DNA from: Collinsella stercoris DSM 13279
GTDB taxonomy: Bacteria > Actinomycetota > Coriobacteriia > Coriobacteriales > Coriobacteriaceae
Length of the DNA: 64,000 bases
NCBI RefSeq assembly: GCF_020735465.1
Contig: NZ_CP085935.1
Location: 2,294,001 to 2,358,000 of the forward strand
Direction of reading: 5' to 3'
Shown: positions 7,903 through 17,107 of the stretch, piece by piece
How the letters are laid out: each line of letters starts with the position of its first letter
How positions within the stretch are numbered: position 1 is the stretch's first letter
Notes under the pieces: generated by a model
Told to the model about the DNA's origin: nothing
The model's input: the letters and a program-made list of their open reading frames with translations, nothing else
Databases searched by the model: none
Made by a program: the position numbers and the translations under genes

Positions 7903-10900
7903 ATGACGCAAAGGCTTAGAGCGCGCATCTGCGCGTTCGCCTCGCTCGCGCTGGCATGCTTGTGCATGTTCGGTGCACCGAGCGTGGCGCGAGCGGCCGA
8001 GGGAGACTATCAGATCTACCCCACGCCGCAAGCTATCTCGTACGCAAAGGGGGAGGTGAAACTAGAGAAGAAGGCCACAACGGTCGTGGAGTCCGGCATT
8101 GATGCCGAGACCAGGGCCCGCTTGGACGAGACGCTCAAGCTCAAGGGCATTGCAGCCACGGCGAGTGAGACCGTTCCCCAGGGCAAGGGCACCGCGGTGC
8201 TCGTAGGTGTCAGGGGCTCCAAGGGCGCTGTCGATACGTATGTCGACAAGCTCGTCAAGGAGAACAAGCTTTCCTTGACCGACGACCTGTTCGGCAAGAC
8301 CGACGCCTACCTGCTGGCCTCTGTGCCGGACGAGGGCAAGATTATCGTGCTGGGCAAGGACACCGATGCCGCGTTCTACGGCCTGACCACGCTGTACCAG
8401 ATCTTCCAGCAGGTCGAGGGCGATACGCTGCGCGCGTTCACCGCATGCGACTACGCCGACGTCATCACCCGTGGCTTCATCGAGGGCTACTACGGCAACC
8501 CCTGGAGCACCGAGGACCGCGTTGAGCTCATGCGTTGGGGCGGTCACTACAAGCTGAACGCCTACTTCTACGCTCCCAAGGACGATCCCAAGCACAACGC
8601 CAAGTGGCGCGAGCTTTATACCGACGAGGAGCTTACGAGCAAGATCGAGCCGCTCGCCAAGGCGGGCAACGAGTCCAAGTGCCGCTTCGTCTTCGCGCTG
8701 CATCCGTTCATGAGCAATCCCATCACGAACGCCAACTACGCGGAGTCCGTCAAGACCCTCAAGGCGAAGTTCACCCAGGTTATGGATCACGGCGTTCGCC
8801 AGATCGCCATCTTGGCGGACGATGCCGCCAACCAGGGCAACGATCTTTACATCAAGCTCTGCAATGAGATGACCAACTGGCTGCGTGAGCAGCAGAAGGC
8901 CAAGAATTCCGACGGCACGCTCAAGTACCCCGGCCTTAAGGACACGCTCATTTTCTGCCCGGTCAACTACATGGGCCAGGGCGAGGCATGGTACAAGCAG
9001 CTGCCTTCGAACGTTCAGGTCATCAACACCGGCGGCCGCGTGTGGGGCAAGATCGACAACAAGTTCGCCTCGGCGTTCCAGAAGAACTCCGGTGTCGCGC
9101 CGTTCATGTGGATCAACTGGCCCTGCTCCGATAACGACAAGGACGCCCTGCACATGGGCGGCCACAACAACTTCCTGGGCTCCGACCTCAAGCCGGGCCA
9201 GGTTAAGGGTGTCGTTATCAACCCGATGCAGCAGTCCGAGCCCTCGAAGCAGGGCATCTTCATGAACGCCGACTTCACCTGGAACCTGTGGGAGTCCGAG
9301 GCTCACGCCAACGACACTTGGGAGAAGTCCTTCAGCTACGTTGACCACAACTCCCCGATCGCCACCGAGGGCTCCAACGCCCTGCGCAGCCTGTCCAATC
9401 ACATGAAGCGCATGTACGGCGGCGGTGCCACGTGGGAGAACGGCGAGTCTGCGGAGATCAAGGACGAGCTCAATGCGTTCCGTTCCAAGCTCACCGCCGA
9501 TACCGTGACTGCCGACGATTGCGACAAGATGATCGCCATCTTCGAGCAGATCAAAAACGATGCCAAGGTGTTCCGCGAGAGCGCCGGTACTCCTGCCATG
9601 CTCAAGCAGATGGAGCCCTGGATCGCTACGTTCGATGATCTTACCCGCGCGGCGATCACCGAGCTGAACGCGGTCAAGGCGTCCATCAGCGGCGACAACA
9701 ACGAGTTGATCACCCTGTTCGCCGAGGGCACTTCCGCCTTCGATCAGGCGAACAACCACGAGCTGTGGTACATCAACCACTACGAGAAGGCCCGCGTGGG
9801 CAAGGCGTATATCACGCCCACGGTCAATGCGCTGAACGACTACGTGGCCGAGAAGGCGACGCTTGCCGCCGACCCGGACGCAGTGGTGACCAAGCTGGTG
9901 ACCAACCGCACCGACACTCCCGTTGGCAGCAAGGATGCCGTTTTTGACGGCGATCCCACCACGGGCGCCGAGTACCGCGACCCGAACAAGGTTGCCCAAG
10001 GCGATTACTTTGGCATGACGCAGACCAAGCCGTTCGACCTCGACACGGTGACGTTCGTTCAGGGTAGCGGCAAGAACTTCTTCGACTGCAGCAAGGTCCA
10101 GTACTTCAAGGACGGGGAGTGGAAGGACGTCCCGAACGCCCAGGAGTACACCACGAGCACCGTCACGGTCGCCGATCTTGGCCTGAAGCAGGTCGAGGGC
10201 GTGCGCCTGGTGGCCGTTCGCGCCAACAAGCTCGACGCATGGCCGACCATCAACGAGATCATGGTCAACCAGGAGATTGAGACCTCCAGCACGTTCACCG
10301 GTACGGTGACGCTTGCCAAGCAGGAGTCGGCAGACACCTCCAAGCCCCTGCAGAATGCCTCCGACGCCAAGGACAACACCGAGGCGTGGTTTACCGAGAA
10401 GCGCGCGGGCGAGGGCAAGCACGACGGCACCGTGAAGGACGCCGCCGTGATTGTGACCTTCGACACGCCCAAGACCATCGACGCCATCGTGTTCAAGCAG
10501 GGCGGCAATTCCTCCGATGTCATCGACAAGGGCTCCGCGTACTGGCAGGGCACCGATGGCGCATGGCACAAGGCCGGCGATGTCACGAGCGACAAGAACC
10601 AGACCATCAAGCTGTCCTCCCTGGTGGAGGCCAAGGCCATCAAGGTCGTGAACGACCAGGCCAAGGAGGTCTGGTGGCGTGTGGTTGACCTGCATGCGAC
10701 CTACGGCAAGTCCGCGGCCACGCAGGCTATCACCACCAACATGCCCGTGTACCAGACGAACAAGATCGAGCGCGCCATTGACGGCAACGACTCGACGCAG
10801 TTCTGGAGCAGCCGTGCCACGCAGGCCAACGACTGGGTGATGCTGAACTTCGGCGAGAGCAAGTACATCGACACGGTGCGCATGCTCCAGGGCGCTTCGG

Positions 10901-13005
10901 ACTGCTTCACCAAGTCAAAGCTCTACTACACCACCGATAAGACCCCCAGCCAAAACGGCAACTGGACCGAGCTCGCCACGCTCAGCGGTGCGGCAGACCA
11001 AACGGTTGCCTTCGACCGTGTCGAGGCCACCGGTATCAAGGTCGTGGCAACCCAGGGCACTGCCAATTGGTTCCAGCTCTTCGAGCTCCAGGCTTTCGAG
11101 AAGTTCTCCTACACCAAGGACAATCTCTACGCCAACTTCGACCTTGCTAACGTGGACCTTACGGCCCGCGTGGGCGATGGCGCCTTCAAGACAACCGACG
11201 GTGCCGTGACGCTCGCCAAGAAGGGCGATGTCATCGCAATCGACCTGGGCTCCGTGCGCCGCGACATCAAACTGGCGAACCTTGACGGGCAGAAGCTCGT
11301 GAACGCTGAGCTCGTGTGCTCGCAAAACGGCCTTGAGTGGGTGAAGTCCGACAAGTCGAACGTGGAGCGCGCCCGCTACGTGGGCTTCCGCGCCACGGGC
11401 GACAACGCGACCGTGACCTTCAAGGCCCTTGAGGGCACCTACCTGTTCTCGCTCTCCCCGAACATGGTCAAGAGCGGGCTGCCGGGCAACCAGACCCTTG
11501 ACGTTTCCAAGATGTTCGATGGGAATGTGACCACGGCCACCAAGTCCTCCGGCGCTCCCGCCGAGGGCAGCACCGTGGTGATCGATCTGGGCCAGACGCG
11601 CACGATCAACTCCTTCGAGTACTTCGTGCCCGAGGCGAGCCTCGACTTCATCCGCAACGCGGTTGTCGAGATCGCCGATACGCCCGATGCGGCCGATAAG
11701 GACTGGAAGCTCGTGCTCGACATCAACAGCAAGGGCGCCATCCAAGACCCCGGCACGCAGGCGACGGCAAAAGAGGCTGGCTGGCTCACGCACTCCAGCG
11801 AGACTCCCGGCAATATGTTCATCGAGGCCAAGGGCCTTGATTTGACCGGACGTTATCTGCGCATCCGCTTCACCAAGGCATATCCCGACCGCTGGGTCGA
11901 GATCGGCGAGCTGCGCATCAACAAGGGCGCGTACGTCTCCACCTACGCCGGTGGCGACTTCGAGTCCACAGTGACGGAGCAGCAGGGCAAGACCCCGCAG
12001 AACCTGATCGACAAGAACCTGCTCACCCCGTGGGCTCCTCAGGGTTCCAAGGCCGGTTCGCTCGTCTACCACGTGTCTGCCCCGCTTAAGGCAGACGGAA
12101 CTCCGTGCCAGGGCGTTCGCATCGTCTCTCATGGCAAGCCGAGCAACGTGACGGTCAAGGCGGTTCTGTACACCGATGACACGTACAGCAAGACCGAGAC
12201 GGTCGAGCTGGGCGTCGACAACAAGGTCCTCAAGGAGTTCAGCTTCGGCAAGCTCAAGGACAACGGTCGCGCACTTGCCGAGTACACCGCGGTGAAGGAC
12301 ATCATATTCGAGTGGTCCGAGGGCACCGAGCCCCAGATTGCCGAGGTTTACCTCCTCGGCGCGCTGACCGGCGTCGACTCCGATGCGCTCGCAGAGCTTC
12401 AGGCGCTGATTGATACTGCCAAGAAGCAGGACACCAGCACTTGGACGACCGACTCCAAGGATGCGCTCAACGCGGCGATCTCCCAGGCTGAGGAGGCCCT
12501 CAAGTACCCTGAGAGCCTGACCGCCGACCAGGTCGAGGACCTCAAGTCCGCGATCGAGACCGCGCTGAACAGCCCGGTTCTCAAGTACACCGGCACCGAG
12601 CTCTCTGAGCTGGTTCAGGGTGCGCTCACCGACGGTTCCAAGTACACGGCAAGCAGCTGGAAGGCGTATCAAGATGCGCTCGCAGCCGCCCAAGCCGGTT
12701 TGGAGAAGGGCGACAACCTGTCGCAGGCCGAGGGCGAGCAGCTCGTGGCCAACCTGAAGGCCGCGCTTGACGGTCTCGTGCTCGTCGGTGACGGCGGCAA
12801 CAACGGCGACGGCAACCAGGGTGGTAACGGCAACCAGAGCGGTAACGGCAACCAGGGCAACGGCGGCGCCAATGGCGGCAACAAGCCCAACGGTGGCCTG
12901 CCGCAGACGGGAGACCCGTCCACGCTGCTCTCCGCAGTCGCGCTTGTCGCCGGTGGCGTTGTCACGGCTTCCGGTGCCTTTGCGGCATCGCGCAAGCGAA
13001 AGTAA
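7903..13005 (+). CDS. Cell-wall-anchored GH84 beta-N-acetylglucosaminidase (NagH/hyaluronidase-like)
   Basis: Large surface glycosidase of 1,700 residues. The ATG at 7903 follows AAAAGGAGG and starts a signal peptide (cleavage near ARA-AEG, residue 32). Domains in order: an N-terminal hexosaminidase accessory domain; a GH84 catalytic domain starting near RGFIEGYYG (190) with the catalytic Asp306-Asp307 pair in LADDAA; several F5/8-type-C-like carbohydrate-binding modules between about 670 and 1490; two FIVAR-like helical repeats (about 1495-1630); an Asn/Gly-rich linker; and the sortase signal LPQTG (1666-1670), a hydrophobic span and the RKRK tail. The family removes terminal GlcNAc from mucins and other host glycans. 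It stands alone with its own terminator. Confidence 0.93.
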   Translation: MTQRLRARICAFASLALACLCMFGAPSVARAAEGDYQIYPTPQAISYAKGEVKLEKKATTVVESGIDAETRARLDETLKLKGIAATASETVPQGKGTAVLVGVRGSKGAVDTYVDKLVKENKLSLTDDLFGKTDAYLLASVPDEGKIIVLGKDTDAAFYGLTTLYQIFQQVEGDTLRAFTACDYADVITRGFIEGYYGNPWSTEDRVELMRWGGHYKLNAYFYAPKDDPKHNAKWRELYTDEELTSKIEPLAKAGNESKCRFVFALHPFMSNPITNANYAESVKTLKAKFTQVMDHGVRQIAILADDAANQGNDLYIKLCNEMTNWLREQQKAKNSDGTLKYPGLKDTLIFCPVNYMGQGEAWYKQLPSNVQVINTGGRVWGKIDNKFASAFQKNSGVAPFMWINWPCSDNDKDALHMGGHNNFLGSDLKPGQVKGVVINPMQQSEPSKQGIFMNADFTWNLWESEAHANDTWEKSFSYVDHNSPIATEGSNALRSLSNHMKRMYGGGATWENGESAEIKDELNAFRSKLTADTVTADDCDKMIAIFEQIKNDAKVFRESAGTPAMLKQMEPWIATFDDLTRAAITELNAVKASISGDNNELITLFAEGTSAFDQANNHELWYINHYEKARVGKAYITPTVNALNDYVAEKATLAADPDAVVTKLVTNRTDTPVGSKDAVFDGDPTTGAEYRDPNKVAQGDYFGMTQTKPFDLDTVTFVQGSGKNFFDCSKVQYFKDGEWKDVPNAQEYTTSTVTVADLGLKQVEGVRLVAVRANKLDAWPTINEIMVNQEIETSSTFTGTVTLAKQESADTSKPLQNASDAKDNTEAWFTEKRAGEGKHDGTVKDAAVIVTFDTPKTIDAIVFKQGGNSSDVIDKGSAYWQGTDGAWHKAGDVTSDKNQTIKLSSLVEAKAIKVVNDQAKEVWWRVVDLHATYGKSAATQAITTNMPVYQTNKIERAIDGNDSTQFWSSRATQANDWVMLNFGESKYIDTVRMLQGASDCFTKSKLYYTTDKTPSQNGNWTELATLSGAADQTVAFDRVEATGIKVVATQGTANWFQLFELQAFEKFSYTKDNLYANFDLANVDLTARVGDGAFKTTDGAVTLAKKGDVIAIDLGSVRRDIKLANLDGQKLVNAELVCSQNGLEWVKSDKSNVERARYVGFRATGDNATVTFKALEGTYLFSLSPNMVKSGLPGNQTLDVSKMFDGNVTTATKSSGAPAEGSTVVIDLGQTRTINSFEYFVPEASLDFIRNAVVEIADTPDAADKDWKLVLDINSKGAIQDPGTQATAKEAGWLTHSSETPGNMFIEAKGLDLTGRYLRIRFTKAYPDRWVEIGELRINKGAYVSTYAGGDFESTVTEQQGKTPQNLIDKNLLTPWAPQGSKAGSLVYHVSAPLKADGTPCQGVRIVSHGKPSNVTVKAVLYTDDTYSKTETVELGVDNKVLKEFSFGKLKDNGRALAEYTAVKDIIFEWSEGTEPQIAEVYLLGALTGVDSDALAELQALIDTAKKQDTSTWTTDSKDALNAAISQAEEALKYPESLTADQVEDLKSAIETALNSPVLKYTGTELSELVQGALTDGSKYTASSWKAYQDALAAAQAGLEKGDNLSQAEGEQLVANLKAALDGLVLVGDGGNNGDGNQGGNGNQSGNGNQGNGGANGGNKPNGGLPQTGDPSTLLSAVALVAGGVVTASGAFAASRKRK

Positions 13006-13060
13006 GGAGCCTGCCTCTGCCGGCGTCTTCTGGGCGCAGGGCTAGGGTATGCACCTGAGC

Positions 13061-13104
13061 GAAACCTCCCACTCCCCAAGCAAAGCGAGGGGGTGGGAGG
13101 TTTC
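13061..13104 (+). terminator. Strong terminator after the GH84 gene
   Basis: A long stem running from GAAACCTCCCACTCCCC to its near-perfect complement GGGGGTGGGAGGTTTC, with a short loop AAGCAAAGCGA, followed by TTGCG. It lies between the GH84 gene and the DUF362 gene. Confidence 0.8.
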
Positions 13105-13170
13105 TTGCGTTGGAGCGGGCTTGAGGGCGTACCATACGGTGGTAACGAGACGTTGACCGAGAGGGGTTGT

Positions 13171-14376
13171 ATGGCCACCGAGACCACCGCCGCCGTTCCC
13201 GCCAAGGTGTACTACACCAACTTGCGCACGCACGGGCGCGAGAGCCAGATCGACAAGCTCAAGCGCCTCATCCGCCGTGCGGGCATTGAGCAGATCGACT
13301 TCGAGAACAAGTTCGTCGCCATCAAGATCCACTTTGGCGAGCTGGGCAACCTGAGCTTTTTGCGCCCCAACTACGCCCGTGCGGTCGCGGACGTGGTCAA
13401 GGAGCTCGGCGGCATGCCGTTCTTGACCGACTGCAACACGCTGTACGTGGGCAGCCGCAAGAACGCGCTCGAGCACATTGACTGCGCGTACCAAAACGGC
13501 TTCACCCCGTATGCAACCGGCTGCCAGGTGATCATCGCCGACGGCCTCAAGGGCACCGACGAGACGCTCGTGCCGGTGCGGGGCGGCGAGTACGTGCAGG
13601 AGGCCAAGATCGGCCACGCCCTCATGGACGCCGACATCGTGATCTCGCTCACGCATTTCAAGGGCCATGAGCAGGCGGGCTTCGGCGGCTGCATGAAGAA
13701 CCTGGGCATGGGCGGCGGCAGCCGCGCGGGCAAGATGGAGCAGCACGCATCGGGCAAGCCCAGCGTGGACGCGAGCCGCTGCGTGGGCTGCCATGCCTGC
13801 GAGCGCATTTGCGCCCATGGCGCGGTGGGTTTTGCCGGCACGCGCGAGCGCGTGCTCAAGAACGGGCAGACGGTCACGACCCCGGTGGCGAGCATCGACC
13901 ATGAGCGCTGCGTGGGCTGCGGCCGCTGCATCGGCGCGTGCAACCAGGACGCCATCGAGGCGGATTACGATGCCGCGGCCGATGTTCTCAACTGCAAGAT
14001 CGCCGAGTACACCAAGGCGATCGTCCAGGACCGCCCGCAGTTCCACATCTCGCTTGCCATCGACATCAGCCCCAACTGCGACTGCCACGGCGAGAACGAC
14101 ACGCCCATCGTGCCCGACCTCGGCATGTTCGCGAGCTTCGACCCGGTTGCCATCGACCAGGCGTGCATCGATATGGCGATTAAGGCCCCGGCGATGCCGG
14201 ACACCGAGCTCACCGAGATGCGCGACAAGTTCGAAGCGGCGGGCGGCGTTCCCGAGCGCTGCCAGCACGACCACTTCAACATGACCCATCCGGACACCAA
14301 CTGGCGCTCCATGATCGAGCACGGCGAGAAGATCGGCCTGGGTACCAGCGAGTATGAGCTGATCGAGGTCAAGTAG
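13171..14376 (+). CDS. DUF362 protein with two [4Fe-4S] ferredoxin motifs
   Basis: Predicted cytoplasmic iron-sulfur protein of 401 residues. The ATG at 13171 has GAGAGGGG upstream and begins just before the conserved KVYYTN segment; the in-frame sequence upstream lies in the terminator and is not coding. The N- and C-terminal parts belong to DUF362, interrupted by two clusters CVGCHACERICA and CVGCGRCIGACN. Other recognisable stretches are THFKGHEQAGFGG and NCDCHGENDTP. DUF362 ferredoxin proteins are common in anaerobes, and I know of no defined reaction; an electron-transfer role is inferred. It is monocistronic, with hairpins on both sides. Confidence 0.85.
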   Translation: MATETTAAVPAKVYYTNLRTHGRESQIDKLKRLIRRAGIEQIDFENKFVAIKIHFGELGNLSFLRPNYARAVADVVKELGGMPFLTDCNTLYVGSRKNALEHIDCAYQNGFTPYATGCQVIIADGLKGTDETLVPVRGGEYVQEAKIGHALMDADIVISLTHFKGHEQAGFGGCMKNLGMGGGSRAGKMEQHASGKPSVDASRCVGCHACERICAHGAVGFAGTRERVLKNGQTVTTPVASIDHERCVGCGRCIGACNQDAIEADYDAAADVLNCKIAEYTKAIVQDRPQFHISLAIDISPNCDCHGENDTPIVPDLGMFASFDPVAIDQACIDMAIKAPAMPDTELTEMRDKFEAAGGVPERCQHDHFNMTHPDTNWRSMIEHGEKIGLGTSEYELIEVK

Positions 14377-14423
14377 GGCCGTGGCCTATTCCGCGCGGGC
14401 ATCGTATTTTCGCGCGTGAACCA

Positions 14424-14468
14424 CCTCCCATTTCTTGGACGTGGAGACAAAAGTCCAAAAATGGGAGG
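14424..14468. terminator. Terminator-like hairpin after the DUF362 gene
   Basis: CCTCCCATTT and TTGGAC pair with GTCCAA and AATGGGAGG across a GTGGAGACAAAA loop (one C/A interruption). The outer CCTCCCA/TGGGAGG arms are shared with the terminator at 13061, so matching hairpins bracket the gene. It may serve the converging minus-strand genes as well. Confidence 0.65.
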
Positions 14469-14567
14469 CATTCCTATATCAATTGGCTTGAGATGCAGAC
14501 GTGATTGAAAACTCGGAGAGCTCGATGCTGCCATGTTTGCGGCGGCGCGTGGCCCTGCTTGTCTGGG

Positions 14568-15206
14568 TCATACATCGAGCAGCGCGCGCGGGTCGGGCGC
14601 ACCCACGGCCTGGGCGAGCCTCAGCACTGTCTCGAAGCTCGCGCGATTGACGCGTTTTTGACCTTGTTCATATTGTTGGATGCTTCGAACTGGCACTCCC
14701 GAAAGCGCGGCGAGTTGGCTCTGCGACAGTCCGGCGGACGTTCGGTACTTCTTAAGTCGCGAGGCGGGGGTGTTTGCGCCCATGAGTTCATCCATGCGCG
14801 CGACAAAATGTTCAAGATCCATTTCATGGTACGCGGGGTACATGCTCACGATTGAGGTGATGGGCACGCCCTCCAAAACGGTCGCGAACGGAAGCGCCTT
14901 GCTCCACTGGTAGTGCGCGAGCGCCCATCCTGCCCAGTATTCGGGACTTCGACTTGCGGTGTAGCGTGCCATGACGGCCCCGTCGCCGATTGTGCTCGCG
15001 AGTACGCTGCGGGCGAGTTCGACGCCCGATTGACCTGCGATGGTTCGCACATCTCCACGCTCGAACTTCGATGCGATCCCCGTGCTCAAAAACAACCGGC
15101 AGAATTGCGAGAGATCCATGTTTTCGCAGTGGGCCGCGTAGTCGAAGGCTCGGCCGAGCGATGTGCGTGCGATGCCGAGATAGGCCTCATCGTAGGCGTG
15201 GATCAC
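14568..15206 (-). CDS. XRE-family HTH protein, putative antitoxin/regulator of the DUF3990 pair
   Basis: 212-residue protein with two parts. The first about 135 residues are an unnamed domain with a YWAGWALAHYQW segment and a MYPAYHEMD segment. The end is a Cro/CI helix-turn-helix (RLKKYRTSAGLSQSQLAALSGVPV, about residues 145-200). I recall proteins of this architecture in Firmicutes, often next to DUF3990 and DUF3791 genes, but none with a defined function. It overlaps the 3' end of the DUF3990 gene by 20 bp and must be co-transcribed with it. The HTH and the palindrome upstream of the pair suggest it represses its own operon. The antitoxin role is inferred. Confidence 0.75.
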   Translation of the reverse strand: MIHAYDEAYLGIARTSLGRAFDYAAHCENMDLSQFCRLFLSTGIASKFERGDVRTIAGQSGVELARSVLASTIGDGAVMARYTASRSPEYWAGWALAHYQWSKALPFATVLEGVPITSIVSMYPAYHEMDLEHFVARMDELMGANTPASRLKKYRTSAGLSQSQLAALSGVPVRSIQQYEQGQKRVNRASFETVLRLAQAVGAPDPRALLDV

Positions 15207-15864
15207 CGGGCTTCATCCCCTCATCTATGATCTGGAGCACGTAGATGTCGCCCTTCTTACGTTTGTTGCGCGAAAGGTCGAGGTAATCGCGACGGGCGGT
15301 TTGGTCCCGCACCTGCTTTTTCCCATACCAGTCGATAGCACGGGCCTCCTTCGCCTCAATAATCGTGAGGCGCTCAAACGCCCGCTGGCTCTTGATGACA
15401 AATTGACTCCCGAGTTTCCCCAGGTGCATGGCATGTTGCAACTGGCGTAGGGAGATGGTTCCGTTGATGAAGTCCTGCGCAAAGGAAAAATAGCTGTCGT
15501 CCGCGCGGTATCCGGTAATGATGTCGTAGTCGCGGTAGGCGGGCAGGAAGTTCGCAAGAAGGTACTCACGTGCCTCGAATGTCAGCGGGGAGGGAACATC
15601 GAACTCGCGGTTTTCCAGGAGGACGGCAAGCCAGCCGAGCGTCGAGTATTCATCGCTGTTGAGGTGCAGGATGCTGAGTCCCGCGAGATCGATGTCATAT
15701 ACGTTGGCGAATCCGTCTCGCGCGATGTCAACAGCCCATTCCTGTGCCATGCAGAGCTGCTCGGTGCAGTAAAACCCGGGACCGTAGTCGTTGTGCGTCC
15801 GGCCTCCGCCAAAGATAGGGCGCTCGACGATGTGACTTGATCCGTGAAAAACACGTTTTCCCAT
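15187..15864 (-). CDS. DUF3990 protein (ADP-ribosyltransferase-like fold), putative toxin
   Basis: 225-residue protein opening with RVFHGSS and then NDYGPGFYCTE. This pairing of an HGS strand and a YGxGFYxT strand is the DUF3990 signature and is reminiscent of the H-Y-E motifs of diphtheria-toxin/PARP-like ADP-ribosyltransferases (His7, Tyr32; the Glu is not assigned with confidence). The C-terminal third is Lys/Arg-rich (DLSRNKRKKGD). The ATG at 15864 has GGAGCAGGC upstream. It is first gene of a two-gene operon with the XRE protein. Fold assignment rests on family knowledge. Toxicity and substrate are inference, and catalytic activity has not been shown for the family to my knowledge. Confidence 0.7.
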   Translation of the reverse strand: MGKRVFHGSSHIVERPIFGGGRTHNDYGPGFYCTEQLCMAQEWAVDIARDGFANVYDIDLAGLSILHLNSDEYSTLGWLAVLLENREFDVPSPLTFEAREYLLANFLPAYRDYDIITGYRADDSYFSFAQDFINGTISLRQLQHAMHLGKLGSQFVIKSQRAFERLTIIEAKEARAIDWYGKKQVRDQTARRDYLDLSRNKRKKGDIYVLQIIDEGMKPGDPRLR

Positions 15865-15877
15865 GCCTGCTCCATTC

Positions 15878-15897
15878 TATACTCCTTTGGGAGTATA
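15878..15897 (-). promoter_or_regulatory. Palindromic operator upstream of DUF3990/XRE
   Basis: Perfect palindrome TATACTCC-TTTG-GGAGTATA, 13 bases upstream of the DUF3990 start codon. Its position over the promoter or leader is what is expected for XRE autorepression. Confidence 0.6.
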
Positions 15898-16179
15898 CCC
15901 AATATCGATGGAGAGGACATAGTAAAGGGCCGGTCTGTGGAACCAAGTCGCGCGGCGGAAGAGCTTGGTCGAGGGGTATTGGTCAGGCGTGCTGCCGGTT
16001 GGCAGTCGGAGGTGCGCGGGCCGTCGGGTCTCCGGCCATCCGCCGGAAGGTTGGAGACGAGTGTCGGTCGTCTGGAGGGGAGGACGGGCGGAAGAGTGAG
16101 TGGACTGGATGCGACCGCAGTGCACGCATCTGCTATAGTATTGAGCAGTGTATCGATTTTGGAGGATGAGCCGAAAGAC

Positions 16180-17004
16180 ATGCCTGACTCGAGTGACAGT
16201 CCAACGCCGCGACCTGACGTTGCGGCTGCCCCTGTTCCCATAGTGCGCGCCGATGCGGCGACGCGCGCCCAGCGCCTGCTGCAGGCGGTGGGTTCGAGCG
16301 CGCGCACGGCCGTCGCCACGGCGGCGGCTCCGGTCAAGGCCGCGGCCCGCGCGGTGCGCGATCGCCAGCGCCCGCAGTATACGCTTGGTGAGGAGATCGC
16401 CAACGCCGTCACGCATGGCATCGGCGCGGGGCTCGCGGTTGCGGCGCTCATCGTCATGATCGTCAAGGCGGCCGTTGCGGGAGCCCACCCCGCCTCGCTT
16501 GCCAGCGCCATCATCTTTGGCATCGCACTCATCTTGGAGTATCTCGCCTCCACGCTCTACCACGCCATCGCGGTGCCCGCCGCCAAGCGCGTGTTCCGCA
16601 TCATCGACCATAGCTGCATCTACGTGCTCATCGCCGGCACCTACACGCCGTTTTGCCTCATCACGCTCGCGGACGCGGGCGGCATTCCGCTGTGCATCGC
16701 CGTGTGGGCGCTCGCCGTGGCGGGCATCCTGTTCGAGGTCTTTATGCGCCAGCGCCAGTCGCGTTGGCTCACCATCGCGGTGTACCTGGTCATGGGTTGG
16801 CTCGTGGTCTTTCGCCTGCCGCAGCTGCTCGAGCTGCTGCATCCCACGGCGCTCATCCTGCTCGCCGCGGGCGGGCTGTGCTACACCGCCGGCACGGCGT
16901 TTTACGTGCTCAAGAAGATTCGCTATATGCACAGCATCTTCCATGTGTGGGTGCTCGCCGGCAGTGCCCTGCAATTCCTGGCGGTGGTCCTCTTTGTGAT
17001 CTAG
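16180..17004 (+). CDS. Hemolysin III / PAQR-family membrane protein
   Basis: Seven-helix membrane protein of the YqfA/TrhA (hemolysin III) family. Conserved features are VTHGIGAGLA in helix 1, YLASTLYHAI, DHSCIYVLIAGTYTP and a final MHSIFHVWV. The separated His, Asp and His-His residues would form the zinc site typical of PAQR-like proteins. About 60 Ala/Pro-rich residues precede the first helix. The ATG at 16180 follows GGAGGATGAG at a rather long spacing. The in-frame sequence further upstream crosses the DUF3990 promoter and is not believed. Family function is unsettled; links to membrane lipid homeostasis have been proposed. Confidence 0.82.
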   Translation: MPDSSDSPTPRPDVAAAPVPIVRADAATRAQRLLQAVGSSARTAVATAAAPVKAAARAVRDRQRPQYTLGEEIANAVTHGIGAGLAVAALIVMIVKAAVAGAHPASLASAIIFGIALILEYLASTLYHAIAVPAAKRVFRIIDHSCIYVLIAGTYTPFCLITLADAGGIPLCIAVWALAVAGILFEVFMRQRQSRWLTIAVYLVMGWLVVFRLPQLLELLHPTALILLAAGGLCYTAGTAFYVLKKIRYMHSIFHVWVLAGSALQFLAVVLFVI

Positions 17005-17018
17005 GCCCTGCATCCAGC

Positions 17019-17067
17019 CGATGTGTCATTTGGGGTCATTTGGGGTCTGACCCCAAATGACACATCG
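17019..17067. repeat. REP-like hairpin with 20-bp perfect stem
   Basis: Arms at 17019-17038 and 17048-17067 are perfect reverse complements around a 9-nt loop, and the loop repeats the TTTGGGGTC of the arm. The core contains GGGGTCTGACCCC. It fits REP/BIME-type intergenic elements seen in many genomes and may also terminate the hemolysin III transcript. Confidence 0.75.
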
Positions 17068-17107
17068 CATTTTGCCGCTTCGTACCAGGAGGTTTGAAAC
17101 CGTCCCT

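Noticed and set aside
8062..10695. 877-codon minus-strand frame opposite the GH84 gene, and a similar one at 10915-12693
   Set aside because: Both mirror the codon pattern of the GH84 gene, have no ribosome site and no recognisable domain.
15844..16179. 112-residue N-terminal extension of the hemolysin III protein
   Set aside because: The extension overlaps the DUF3990 promoter palindrome, lacks a ribosome site and has no conserved residues; the ATG at 16180 is preferred.
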